From positions 1 to 30,654 of the forward strand of contig JAEZSE010000013.1 in assembly GCA_023421955.1 (NCBI GenBank): a DNA stretch of 30,654 nucleotides, given 5' to 3'. Source of the DNA: Bacillota bacterium. GTDB taxonomy: Bacteria; Bacillota; Clostridia; Christensenellales; UMGS416. Below, in pieces: positions 7,739 through 15,343 of the stretch; the stretch's first letter is position 1; every line of letters starts with the position of its first letter. The notes beneath the pieces are model-generated. The model saw only the letters and a list, made by a program, of their open reading frames with translations. It made no database searches and had not been told where the DNA came from. The position numbers and the translations under genes were made by a program.

Positions 7739-8257
7739 ATGCAGAAAAAAGCTTTGGTAATCATAGATATTCAAAATGACATAACAAAGAATTACAAGGA
7801 AATAATTGATAATACAAACAAATCCATAGATTGTGCAGCAAAAAAAGACATTCATGTTGTTTACATAAAGCATGAAAATCTATCAGACGGCACGAGGACT
7901 TTTAAACCCAATACACGTGGGTCTGAATTAGCTTCTGATCTGAAAATTGTATCAAAAAATGTTTTCACAAAATACAAAGGGAATGCTCTAAGCAGTGAGG
8001 AGTTCGCAGGCTTTATTAGTAAAAATGAAATATGTGATTTTTACATAGCAGGAGCAGATGCTGTTGCTTGTGTTAAATCAACCTGTTACAACTTACGTAA
8101 AGCAAATTATCAAGTTAATGTTTTATCAGATTGCATTACAAGTTATGATAAAAGAAGAATTGACGAAATGCTGCGTTATTATGAAAGTACAGGCTGCAAA
8201 CTAATTGGTTTAAATGACCTTTTAGGTTCAATCAATGAGCTTCAACGTACCGAATAA
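7739..8257 (+). CDS. isochorismatase-like cysteine hydrolase
   Basis: This 172-residue cytoplasmic enzyme has the alpha/beta isochorismatase-like fold. The expected catalytic triad is visible: Asp10 in VIIDIQND, a Lys (78 or 80) in FTKYKGNAL, and Cys111 in GADAVACVKSTCYNLRKANY, followed by VLSDCITS. Such enzymes hydrolyse amides or vinyl ethers, for example nicotinamide, N-carbamoyl compounds or isochorismate; the substrate here cannot be told. The ATG at 7739 is chosen because of GGAGGAG 6 nt upstream; the open frame runs further up but only through the end of the regulator gene. It is strongly A+T-rich and uses AAA, AAT and TTA codons unlike the flanking genes. It probably forms a regulated unit with the WYL protein. 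Confidence 0.85.
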   Translation: MQKKALVIIDIQNDITKNYKEIIDNTNKSIDCAAKKDIHVVYIKHENLSDGTRTFKPNTRGSELASDLKIVSKNVFTKYKGNALSSEEFAGFISKNEICDFYIAGADAVACVKSTCYNLRKANYQVNVLSDCITSYDKRRIDEMLRYYESTGCKLIGLNDLLGSINELQRTE

Positions 8258-8344
8258 GCATTACACAAATCAAGAATACTAATCATTCGACGAGCGCCAT
8301 GAGCATCATCTCCTTGCCCCCCCTTTCCCCCACCCACGCAAACA

Positions 8345-8365
8345 GGGCGGGCATACCGCCCGCCC
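8345..8365 (-). terminator. G+C-rich hairpin after NlpC/P60 gene
   Basis: An 8-bp perfect stem (8345-8352 with 8358-8365) and a 5-nt loop lie 10 nt past the stop of the minus-strand NlpC/P60 gene. The tail on that strand (TGTTTGCG) is only weakly T-rich, so termination strength is uncertain. Confidence 0.45.
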
Positions 8366-8375
8366 CGCTCCCAGT

Positions 8376-9578
8376 TTACTTGAAAACCCTTCTCGCCCAC
8401 GAAAAATCCCTGGCTTTCATCATGTACGAGATCATCACCTTCATGCCAGGCGCTGGCGAGTGTATCATCTTGCCCTCTCCGATGTAGATGCCCACATGGT
8501 CGCATACATCATTGTCTCTGCGGATGGAGTTGAAGAACACCAGGTCGCCGGGCATCAGCTTGTTTCGATCTGTAATCTTGACGCCATAATTGGTATAACC
8601 CTGACCATATGCCTTCCTTGGGAGCGTGATGCCGAAATTCTTGTAGACAAAATAGGTCAGCCCTGAACACTCAAACGCCTTTGGCCCGGCAGCGCCGCTG
8701 ATATACGGGCGACCGAGGAATCTCTTTGCGTAGGTCACGATATCGGCAGCCTTCTCCTGGCCGGCTGCGGATTGACCCGGCAAATCCTTGTATTTGGAAT
8801 CATTTGTGGCTGCGGGGGCCCTGCGGGCTTCCTTTTCGGTTTTCGCCTTGGCGTCATACACTGCGGCACGGGTCTTTTTCCCGGCCACACCATCGGCCTT
8901 CAACCCGTTCAGCTTCTGGAAATATTCCACTGCTTCCCCGGTCAGTTTGCCGTAAAGACCGGTGACCGGTCCTGAATAATAGCCCAGCGCCTTTAAGCGG
9001 TCCTGCAGTTTCTCTACCTCGCTGCCCTTCATACCGGGAATCAGCGAGTCGGATTTGAACCCGGAAAACAACATCTCACGGGTCTTGTCGCCTACAATAC
9101 CGTCAGCCTTGACGCCGGCGGCATCTTGGAATGACATGACGGCAGCTTCGGTTTTGGGGCCGAAATACCCTGTGGTATCCTCATCCAGAAGGCCCAACTC
9201 AATCAACCGTTCCTGGATTTCCGTCACATCACTACCCTCCATGCCATAACAAACGGAGGTGGGCTTCAAAGGTTTGTTTGAGCCGCTGGCTCCGCGCAGC
9301 TTCTCAATTGTCTCGCTGCCGGCAACGCCGTCCACCGCCAACCCGTGGGTGGACTGGAACTTCCGCACACCGGCTTCTGTGATGGAGCCATAAAAGCCGG
9401 TGATATCCTCAGACTCAAAGCAATCTACTTTTCTTAGGAGCCGCTGGAGCTCCTCCACGGCGCTGCCCTGGTCGCCGGGCCGCAGTGTGTCATCAGCGGC
9501 GGCAACACTTCCAAGCGCAGTCGCTACGAGTACTGAGGCCAACAAAATGGTCAGCATTCTTTTCCATCCGGTTTTCAT
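8376..9578 (-). CDS. secreted NlpC/P60 endopeptidase with three peptidoglycan-binding domains
   Basis: This 400-residue exported cell-wall hydrolase has a signal peptide at 1-28 (basic start, hydrophobic core, SVAAAD cut region). Three PG_binding_1 repeats at about 32-95, 107-170 and 182-240 each contain the FYG/YFG/LYG...FQ...GL..DG..G..T pattern. A Lys/Ala-rich linker (240-275) and an NlpC/P60 domain (about 276-400) follow, with Cys304 in FECSGLTYFVY, His361 in DHVGIYIG and His373 in MIHSP as the catalytic triad. The family cuts D-gamma-Glu-diaminopimelate or similar bonds in stem peptides. The ATG at 9578 has GGAGGTG 6 nt upstream. The gap to the SpoIID-like gene upstream is only about 70 nt, so the two may be co-transcribed. 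A role in spore cortex or division is possible. Confidence 0.93.
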   Translation of the reverse strand: MKTGWKRMLTILLASVLVATALGSVAAADDTLRPGDQGSAVEELQRLLRKVDCFESEDITGFYGSITEAGVRKFQSTHGLAVDGVAGSETIEKLRGASGSNKPLKPTSVCYGMEGSDVTEIQERLIELGLLDEDTTGYFGPKTEAAVMSFQDAAGVKADGIVGDKTREMLFSGFKSDSLIPGMKGSEVEKLQDRLKALGYYSGPVTGLYGKLTGEAVEYFQKLNGLKADGVAGKKTRAAVYDAKAKTEKEARRAPAATNDSKYKDLPGQSAAGQEKAADIVTYAKRFLGRPYISGAAGPKAFECSGLTYFVYKNFGITLPRKAYGQGYTNYGVKITDRNKLMPGDLVFFNSIRRDNDVCDHVGIYIGEGKMIHSPAPGMKVMISYMMKARDFSWARRVFK

Positions 9579-9647
9579 AACAGCACCTCCATTCCGTCGA
9601 TATGTAAATGATCCCACTTTTACCAAAGTTTGATACCTGCTCATCCG

Positions 9648-12527
9648 TTATTTCGAGATCCGTGCGTACTGACTGTCAATATAACCCACGTTGGAACCGC
9701 TCTGCACCTTATACCATGTGCCGGTCGTGGCAGTCACCACCAGAGTGTCTCCGGCGCGCAAGGTGCCGATGATGCTGTAATTTGTGCCTGCACCACTGCG
9801 GACATTCAATTGTGATGCAGTAACAGTGCATGCTTTATATGCCGTGCTGCCGCCGATAATGGCATATTTGGCCATCACATAACCTGTCTTGCCCGAATAG
9901 GTGGCCTTGAGCCAAGTAGCGTCGGTGTGCACCTGCACCACAGTAAAGGTAGAGCCTTTCGGGATCTCCGTCAGTTTGCTGGACGTTGTGGATGCCGACG
10001 CGCGCAGGATCAATGACCCAGAGGTGATGTTTGGCTTGGCTGAAACAGTGGAAACCGAGAAGCTTGGCGATGCCGTGGCCGAAGCGCTGGGAGAGGGGGT
10101 GGGTGTGACGGCGCTTCCGGTGCCGATGGCATCAATATAGATCGTTGTGCCGCTCTGATACATGCAATAACCGACATAGGACAGGAATCGCACTTTGTAC
10201 CAGTTGGCAGCTGGTGTGCCAAGGATCACAACGTTGTCGCCCTTTTTTAACGTATACACAATAGTACTGGTTGTGGTTGTGGACGAGCGCATATTGAGCG
10301 TGGTAGATACCACTCGTCCCAGCGTTGGCGCGGCTGTGGGCGCCGGTGTGGAGGCGGCCGTCGGCGAGGCGGAAGCCGAGGCGGTGACTGTCGCCGTGGG
10401 AGACGCGGTTGGCGTAGCTGTGGCAGCTGGCGTTGCGGTAGGGCCAACAGTGGTCTTGGTAATGTATTGCGATGAGACATAACCTACCAGCCCGGTGGAG
10501 CCCTGAAGCACCTTGTACCAACTGCCGGATGTGCCAATAATTTCTATGATGGTGCTCTTTGCCAGCGTTCCCACCAGTGTACCGCTGGTGCTGGCCGCCG
10601 CACGAACATTCAAAGTCGACGCAGTCACCTTGCCCCATTGCGCAGAGGAGCCATTTCCGGGGATTTGCGTCAGTGCCTTTGGCGTGATGCCCACTGAGGC
10701 GCTGGTGTAGCCGGCATAATAAAACGACAGGATGTCTGCAACAGTCTTGCTTTCCTTGGCCATCTGCTGGGCGCCACGCTGGCTCATGCCACGGCCGTGA
10801 CCGTATCCTCTGGCAGTCACCGTGAGGAAGTTGGCGTCGGAAGTGGCGCCGTCATACAGAAGCCACAAGCTTGTTGTGCTCAGCATGCTGCTGTAGCTGG
10901 TGAAGCGTGTACGCAGCTCGCCAAACACATCCCAATCGCCGTCACCGGCCTGCGAGACATAGTCCAGCAGCACAGTCACGGTGCCGGTGAACCCGGCGGG
11001 CATACCGCCGCCGCCGGCAGAAGCCGACGGAGCCAGGCTGGCGGATGGTTCAATGGACGGCGCCAGCCCCGCTGCACCGGTGCCCTGCACCTGAAACTCA
11101 AATGGGGAGCCGGCCTCATTGCTGGCGATGGTGACCTTGGTGGAACGTGGCCCCACCACCGAAGGAGTGAAAGCCACGGTGAAATCAGCGGACGCGCCGG
11201 CTGCCACTGTGAGTGGGAATGTCTGCCCCCCCACTGCGAAATCGCCGGTGTCTCCGGTTGCCAGTGTGATTCCGGTGACCGTGAGCGCGGCGTTGCCGGT
11301 GTTCTTAATGGTGTAGGTCTTTGTGACCGCTCCGCTGCCCAGGGCGATGCTGCCGAAGTCAGTATTGTCAGCAATGGCCGGCGTAGTATCACCATCTGCG
11401 ATCACCGTGCCGTTGCCGCTCACCTCGATGGCCGGCGCTGGTGCGGGCACGCCGTTCACGGTGACATTAACCGTAACCGAAACCTTCGAAAATTCTCGGC
11501 TGCCGACCGGCATGCCAGTGCGCAGCGCAGTGGGCTCGGCTTCGGCGATGCCGTTGATCACAATATCATTGGCGGTGCATGCGATGCCTTGCTGGGCAAG
11601 CAATGCCGCGGGTAATTTCTCCTTGATGAGCGCAAGCATTGTATTGGCCTTGGCCCTGTCTGCAGAGCTTAGTAGCCCCATCACCGCTTCCGCTGTGGAT
11701 TTGGGGAAGATATAGGTGAAATAGGGGCTGGAGACATTCCTGATATCATAATCATCACTGGTGGCTGTGCCCCGGATCTGGCCGCCATTGCTGGCGGAGT
11801 ATTCACCAGTGGCAAAATTCAAAAGCGCCGGGTTGCCGGAAAGCAACGCTTTGCCGGCAGTCGCATTCACTGCATTAATGACGTTTTGTGCTGGCGTATT
11901 GTCAGTAAGATAGGGATATCCTTTATATACCTGGCTTAAGGATGTGTCTACCAAATGATAAGTGGCGGAGGGATTCGCCTTGATCTTGGTCAACGCATAG
12001 GTGCGGGCTGCTATGGCTTGCGCCTTCAACGCCTCTGCAGGCCAGTCATTGCTCATTTCATAGGCCACCACACCATACAGGTAAGTTTCAATATAAACGG
12101 CGTTAATCAACTGCAAATAGGATGTACCGCTGGCACGGATCATTGTCATATTGCCGGAATAATACCGCCAGCCATACGTTGGATTGTAAACGTATAGGAA
12201 ATTCTTCGAAGTGCCATTGGTATATTGGTTCAGCGTGATTGTAGCCGGCAGAGAATGGGTTACCGTAGCTGTGCCATTGTGATAGCTTAGCGTGATGCCG
12301 GATCCCTCAGCCTTGGCAGTATAGGTGATGCCGGGAAACAGGTCAACTGACGAATTCTCTGCAACGCGATATGCACCGGCTACCTTGAACTGCACCGACG
12401 ACGGGCTGCCCATGGAAGACAGCTTGACCTTCACCGTGCCGTAATCTGTGGCGGCAGAAGCGAACGTGGGGGCGATCATAGTTAAGATCAATACCATCAC
12501 CACCGCGATAGCTGTCAGTTTCCTCAT
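9648..12527 (-). CDS. secreted SpoIID/LytB-domain protein with Ig-like insert and four SH3-like repeats
   Basis: This 959-residue exported protein has a signal peptide at 1-26 (PTFASAATD cut region). The SpoIID/LytB glycan-processing domain is split. The first part (27-365) carries YLYGVVAYEMSNDWPAEALK at 149-168, including the acidic residue Glu157 equivalent to the lytic-transglycosylase Glu of SpoIID, and GEYSASNGGQ. The last part (about 509-606) carries GYGHGRGMSQRGAQQMA. Between them, 366-508 form an Ig-like choice-of-anchor-D (HYDIN/ASPM-like) domain with NTDFGSIALGSGAVTKTYTI, plus a Ser/Ala/Gly linker. Four bacterial SH3-like repeats follow at about 631-690, 736-795, 826-890 and 899-957, joined by Ala/Thr/Pro/Ser-rich linkers. 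SpoIID degrades peptide-stripped glycan during engulfment; at three times SpoIID length this protein is more likely a vegetative or mother-cell wall enzyme than SpoIID itself. Confidence 0.9.
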   Translation of the reverse strand: MRKLTAIAVVMVLILTMIAPTFASAATDYGTVKVKLSSMGSPSSVQFKVAGAYRVAENSSVDLFPGITYTAKAEGSGITLSYHNGTATVTHSLPATITLNQYTNGTSKNFLYVYNPTYGWRYYSGNMTMIRASGTSYLQLINAVYIETYLYGVVAYEMSNDWPAEALKAQAIAARTYALTKIKANPSATYHLVDTSLSQVYKGYPYLTDNTPAQNVINAVNATAGKALLSGNPALLNFATGEYSASNGGQIRGTATSDDYDIRNVSSPYFTYIFPKSTAEAVMGLLSSADRAKANTMLALIKEKLPAALLAQQGIACTANDIVINGIAEAEPTALRTGMPVGSREFSKVSVTVNVTVNGVPAPAPAIEVSGNGTVIADGDTTPAIADNTDFGSIALGSGAVTKTYTIKNTGNAALTVTGITLATGDTGDFAVGGQTFPLTVAAGASADFTVAFTPSVVGPRSTKVTIASNEAGSPFEFQVQGTGAAGLAPSIEPSASLAPSASAGGGGMPAGFTGTVTVLLDYVSQAGDGDWDVFGELRTRFTSYSSMLSTTSLWLLYDGATSDANFLTVTARGYGHGRGMSQRGAQQMAKESKTVADILSFYYAGYTSASVGITPKALTQIPGNGSSAQWGKVTASTLNVRAAASTSGTLVGTLAKSTIIEIIGTSGSWYKVLQGSTGLVGYVSSQYITKTTVGPTATPAATATPTASPTATVTASASASPTAASTPAPTAAPTLGRVVSTTLNMRSSTTTTSTIVYTLKKGDNVVILGTPAANWYKVRFLSYVGYCMYQSGTTIYIDAIGTGSAVTPTPSPSASATASPSFSVSTVSAKPNITSGSLILRASASTTSSKLTEIPKGSTFTVVQVHTDATWLKATYSGKTGYVMAKYAIIGGSTAYKACTVTASQLNVRSGAGTNYSIIGTLRAGDTLVVTATTGTWYKVQSGSNVGYIDSQYARISK

Positions 12528-12635
12528 GGCAATCCCATCCTTTCAGCACAGCCACCTTGCGGCTGTACACCAACTGCCGGCTTGCGGCACAGGACCCATC
12601 GCAAACCATACGAAGCATGTTGGTATATATAGGGA

Positions 12636-12664
12636 ATTATACTATTCATATTCTGATGTTGCAA
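12636..12664 (-). promoter_or_regulatory. sigma-A-type promoter of SpoIID/LytB-domain gene
   Basis: On the minus strand TTGCAA (complement of 12659-12664), a 17-nt spacer and a perfect TATAAT (complement of 12636-12641) give a leader of about 100 nt. This suggests vegetative rather than purely sporulation-sigma expression. The rest of the gap (12665-12814) is A+T-rich and nothing else was recognised in it. Confidence 0.75.
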
Positions 12665-12814
12665 TACAATGGCTGGAAACCTTTGTAAACAATATGTGTC
12701 AAACCGTACATAGGGTGCTTAAAAAAAGTGGCTGTGTACCTAAATCCGATCCTGCTAATCTGAATTTTATTACCATTCTCTATAGTATACTGGCGATAAC
12801 AAAATGTTGACTGT

Positions 12815-13273
12815 TTACAATTCTTTCTCCATGCAATAGCTGTATTCACACCCGATATACTCACCGTATGGCTCAATCTCCCGATATCCGGACTTTCGAT
12901 AGAGCCCAATTGCCTCCGGCTGTTTGGGGCCGGTTTCCAACCGCATGGTCGCAACACCAGCCTTAAGGGCGCTGCCCTCGACAAAATCCAGGATCATCGA
13001 GGCTATGCCCCTGCCTCGGAAACTCGGTTCCACAAAAAACCGTTTCAGCTCCGCCACTCCCCCGCCCAGAGGCTTCCATGCTCCGCACCCGGCGGCAGTG
13101 CCACTGATGTAGGCCACACAGAATGTCATCTCGTGTACTTTTGGGTCGGAAAAGTCCACACCGAAGATGCCCTCTGCGGGATATAGCTTCAGCATTTGCT
13201 CATCCAGCTTTTTGATCAGGTCGTGCAGGTCTTTGTTGTCGGGCTCCACGATCCGGATGTCAATTGTTCTCAT
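12815..13273 (-). CDS. GNAT-family N-acetyltransferase
   Basis: This is a single-domain GNAT enzyme of 152 residues. The acetyl-CoA loop FRGRGIASMILDFVE stands after the beta-4 strand ELKRFFVEPS, and the C-terminal ETGPKQPEAIGLYRKSGYRE matches the usual GNAT end (ET...A..LY...GF). It would transfer an acetyl group to an amine; the acceptor is not known. The ATG at 13273 is preferred, with GAGG 10 nt upstream; a TTG two codons earlier is also possible. It has its own well-formed promoter (13303-13331) and is divergent from the AlkZ-related gene. Confidence 0.88.
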   Translation of the reverse strand: MRTIDIRIVEPDNKDLHDLIKKLDEQMLKLYPAEGIFGVDFSDPKVHEMTFCVAYISGTAAGCGAWKPLGGGVAELKRFFVEPSFRGRGIASMILDFVEGSALKAGVATMRLETGPKQPEAIGLYRKSGYREIEPYGEYIGCEYSYCMEKEL

Positions 13274-13302
13274 GGGCAACAGTCCTCAAATAAGTTTCAA
13301 CC

Positions 13303-13331
13303 AGTATATCCATCAATGCTATTCATGGCAA
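13303..13331 (-). promoter_or_regulatory. promoter of GNAT gene at 12815
   Basis: On the minus strand TTGCCA (complement of 13326-13331), a 17-nt spacer and TATACT (complement of 13303-13308) each match the consensus at five of six positions, 30 nt before the start codon. Confidence 0.75.
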
Positions 13332-13373
13332 GATGAAACTGCTAAAATATGGTGAAAAGGAGCGATCATCGAA

Positions 13374-14063
13374 ATGGAAGCAATGCGGCTGCATACATAT
13401 CAGGACTTTATCAATCTATTGAACTCATCCGGCATCCTGACGCTATCGGCTAATAATGCCGGTTTGCCGGATGTGTCGTCGATGACCGCTCGGGAGCAAT
13501 GGCACACCGGCCTGGACACCGACCCATGGCAGTGGAAAACCCGTGTGGTGGAAGAAAAGCAGGCAGCATACGCTAAGATATTCGGCGGCATGCCCTCCTT
13601 TGTGACGCGCGAATGGTACCCATTGCTGCTGGCCGCCAGGCGCGGCTATGGCTCCTTTGAGGAAGCCTGGGAAAGCGGGCTCGTGAGCGCCGAAGCCAAA
13701 CGGATTCATGACCTGTTTGGAGAGCGCCGCGTGCTGGCCGTGCATGAAATCAAGGCAATGGCTGGGCTCAAAGGAGCAGCAGGAAAGTATGAACAAGCGA
13801 TGCGGGCGCTGCAGGAAGGCATGTGGATCACCGTTTCCGGTATGACACGCATGGCCACTGCCAACGGCCGCCCCCATAGCTGGCCTGTCACAGAATACAT
13901 GCCGGTGGAAGACTGGGCTTGGCTAGGCGTGATGGAGCAAGCATTAGGCCTGGACAGGTGCGAAGCCGCCGATCGGCTGGTTACCCACGCACAGCAACTC
14001 AATCCCCATGCAAGCCGGAAGGTGCTTGCCCGGTTTTTGACCGGCCGGCATGTGGTGATTTAG
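13374..14063 (+). CDS. AlkZ-related protein (winged-helix, function unproven)
   Basis: This 229-residue cytoplasmic protein starts at an ATG with AAGGAG about 11 nt upstream. No signal peptide or membrane helix is seen. The segment REWYPLLLAARRGYGSFEEA at about 80-99, a probable helix-rich first half, and a basic C-terminus (ASRKVLARFLTG) resemble a group of Clostridia/Bacilli proteins annotated as related to AlkZ/YcaQ, the winged-helix glycosylases that excise alkylated or crosslinked bases. It is shorter than true AlkZ (about 370-400 residues), and the catalytic QxQ motif of AlkZ was not found, so glycosylase activity is not supported. A -10-like TAAAAT is at 13343-13348 without a clear -35. 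The assignment rests on remembered family resemblance only. Confidence 0.5.
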   Translation: MEAMRLHTYQDFINLLNSSGILTLSANNAGLPDVSSMTAREQWHTGLDTDPWQWKTRVVEEKQAAYAKIFGGMPSFVTREWYPLLLAARRGYGSFEEAWESGLVSAEAKRIHDLFGERRVLAVHEIKAMAGLKGAAGKYEQAMRALQEGMWITVSGMTRMATANGRPHSWPVTEYMPVEDWAWLGVMEQALGLDRCEAADRLVTHAQQLNPHASRKVLARFLTGRHVVI

Positions 14064-14086
14064 TCAGATTGTACGATAGGGTTACT

Positions 14087-14647
14087 TTATTTGACAGATC
14101 TCTTGGCGGCAAGCCTGCTGTATGCTATTGATGCCACAACATAAACGCCGTATCCCACCGCCGCACCTAAAGTGTTCAGGATCACATCGTCTATGTCGGT
14201 GGTGCGGCTGATCAACCCGGTCACCGTGAGGAGAAATTGGATCACCTCAATCCCGACAGAAATCAACACACACACCAGCAAGCATTTACAGAACTTGCGG
14301 AAGGCTGGCCAGATGACTGGCAGCAGCAAGCCTGTGGGCAGGAGCAGCAGCACATTCCCCGCCATGTTATACAGGATGGTGCGTAGCGGCAGCGTGCCTT
14401 CGGTGGCATGGCGAATATAAGACAAAATCGTGGAAAAGGGAACCAAATACACCGCGTATGTTTTGTAATCGGGAGACGGCATAAGCGTGAGATAAGCAAC
14501 TGCAGCCAGATTGGTTACAAAGCAGACCATCAAGAGATCGTGGATCAGCTGATCCCCCCGGTGCCGCAGCGCATCCATGATTACAACGATTGTGACTGCC
14601 AGCGCAAACGCGGTGACCAGAAGCAGCAAGTCGTTTATTCGAAACAT
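14087..14647 (-). CDS. VanZ family membrane protein
   Basis: This 186-residue membrane protein has five likely helices at about 8-24, 37-56, 94-113, 120-141 and 158-178. VanZ signatures are YLVPFSTILSYI at 67-78, NMAGNVLLLLPTGLLLP at 94-110 and SRTTDIDDVILNTLGAAVGY at 147-166. VanZ was described in Tn1546, where it gives low-level teicoplanin resistance; the chromosomal family is widespread and its usual role is unclear. No van resistance genes accompany it, and it is about 10 kb from the VanW gene. It is divergent from the CBO0543-like gene across about 60 nt. The ribosome site (CAGG, 8 nt before the ATG) is weak. Confidence 0.9.
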   Translation of the reverse strand: MFRINDLLLLVTAFALAVTIVVIMDALRHRGDQLIHDLLMVCFVTNLAAVAYLTLMPSPDYKTYAVYLVPFSTILSYIRHATEGTLPLRTILYNMAGNVLLLLPTGLLLPVIWPAFRKFCKCLLVCVLISVGIEVIQFLLTVTGLISRTTDIDDVILNTLGAAVGYGVYVVASIAYSRLAAKRSVK

Positions 14648-14672
14648 TACTTAACCTGTTTTTTTACGAATT

Positions 14673-14701
14673 TTGCCACATCATATCACTCGAACAATGA
14701 T
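14673..14701 (+). promoter_or_regulatory. candidate promoter of CBO0543-like gene
   Basis: TTGCCA (14673-14678), a 17-nt spacer and AATGAT (14696-14701). Transcription would begin at about 14708, exactly at the first possible ATG, which favours the downstream ATG at 14765 or leaderless translation. Confidence 0.4.
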
Positions 14702-14707
14702 CGCGCA

Positions 14708-15259
14708 ATGAAACAGCGGATGCAACGAATCATGAAATCATACAAATCGAGCAATACTAGTGATATGAAACATTATGTGACCGGTGTAGTGTTTTCCTGG
14801 CGTTGGTGGTTGCTGGCTGCGATCATCGTGCTCCCGTGGGTGTTTTGGCTGCTTTGGCATCAAAAGCACAGCACAAGCCGCCTGCTCTTTGTCGGTTTCG
14901 CTTGTATCATTGTAGCATTTTTAGTGGATGCACTGGGAACGGCTTTTCGCCTTTGGGAATATCCAATCGAGATACTTCCGTACATGCCCCCATTGATCCG
15001 TTGGGACACAACATTACTGCCGGTATCGGTGATGGTATTTCTGCAGTATAAGCCTGATGTCAACCGTATCATCAAAGCAGCCGTGTTTGCCGCACTCGGC
15101 GCTTTTATGATCGAGCCCGGGGCTGAACTGCTGGGGTTATACAAGCCGATCTTGTGGAAGCATGTATATTCCTTCCCGTTCTTTGCAGCGCTCTATCTGT
15201 CGATGGATTGGCTGTCAAGAAGGGGTCAGTTTGATCTCATCAACACAAGAAACCAGTAG
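14708..15259 (+). CDS. CBO0543-like integral membrane protein
   Basis: This is a membrane protein of 183 residues (164 if the ATG at 14765 is used). Helices appear at about 29-50, 58-77, 101-115, 121-137 and 154-169 of the longer form. The blocks YPIEILPYMPPLIRWDTTLL, IEPGAELLGLY and WKHVYSFPFFAALYL match the CBO0543 family of spore-forming Firmicutes, whose function is unknown. Neither ATG has a good ribosome site. The promoter candidate ending at 14701 makes the later ATG (14765) attractive, and the extra 19 residues of the long form are polar and unlike the family. It is divergent from VanZ and convergent with the Vor operon. Confidence 0.75.
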   Translation: MKQRMQRIMKSYKSSNTSDMKHYVTGVVFSWRWWLLAAIIVLPWVFWLLWHQKHSTSRLLFVGFACIIVAFLVDALGTAFRLWEYPIEILPYMPPLIRWDTTLLPVSVMVFLQYKPDVNRIIKAAVFAALGAFMIEPGAELLGLYKPILWKHVYSFPFFAALYLSMDWLSRRGQFDLINTRNQ

Positions 15260-15297
15260 ACCCTCAAGCAACTGGATACTTTACAGCCTAATCTATG

Positions 15298-15328
15298 AAA
15301 AAAGAAGCCCGCGTCAGCAGGCTTCTTT
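15298..15328 (-). terminator. terminator of the Vor operon
   Basis: A 9-bp perfect stem (15301-15309 with 15320-15328) and a 10-nt loop lie between two convergent genes. On the minus strand it is followed by a long T run (complement of 15298-15303), so it mainly ends the Vor operon. Confidence 0.85.
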
Positions 15329-15343
15329 GCTGTCAATTCAATA

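Noticed and set aside
10797..11615. A 272-codon plus-strand open frame opposite the SpoIID-domain gene
   Set aside because: It is antisense to the Ig-like insert and has no ribosome site or recognisable domain; a shadow of a G+C-rich gene.
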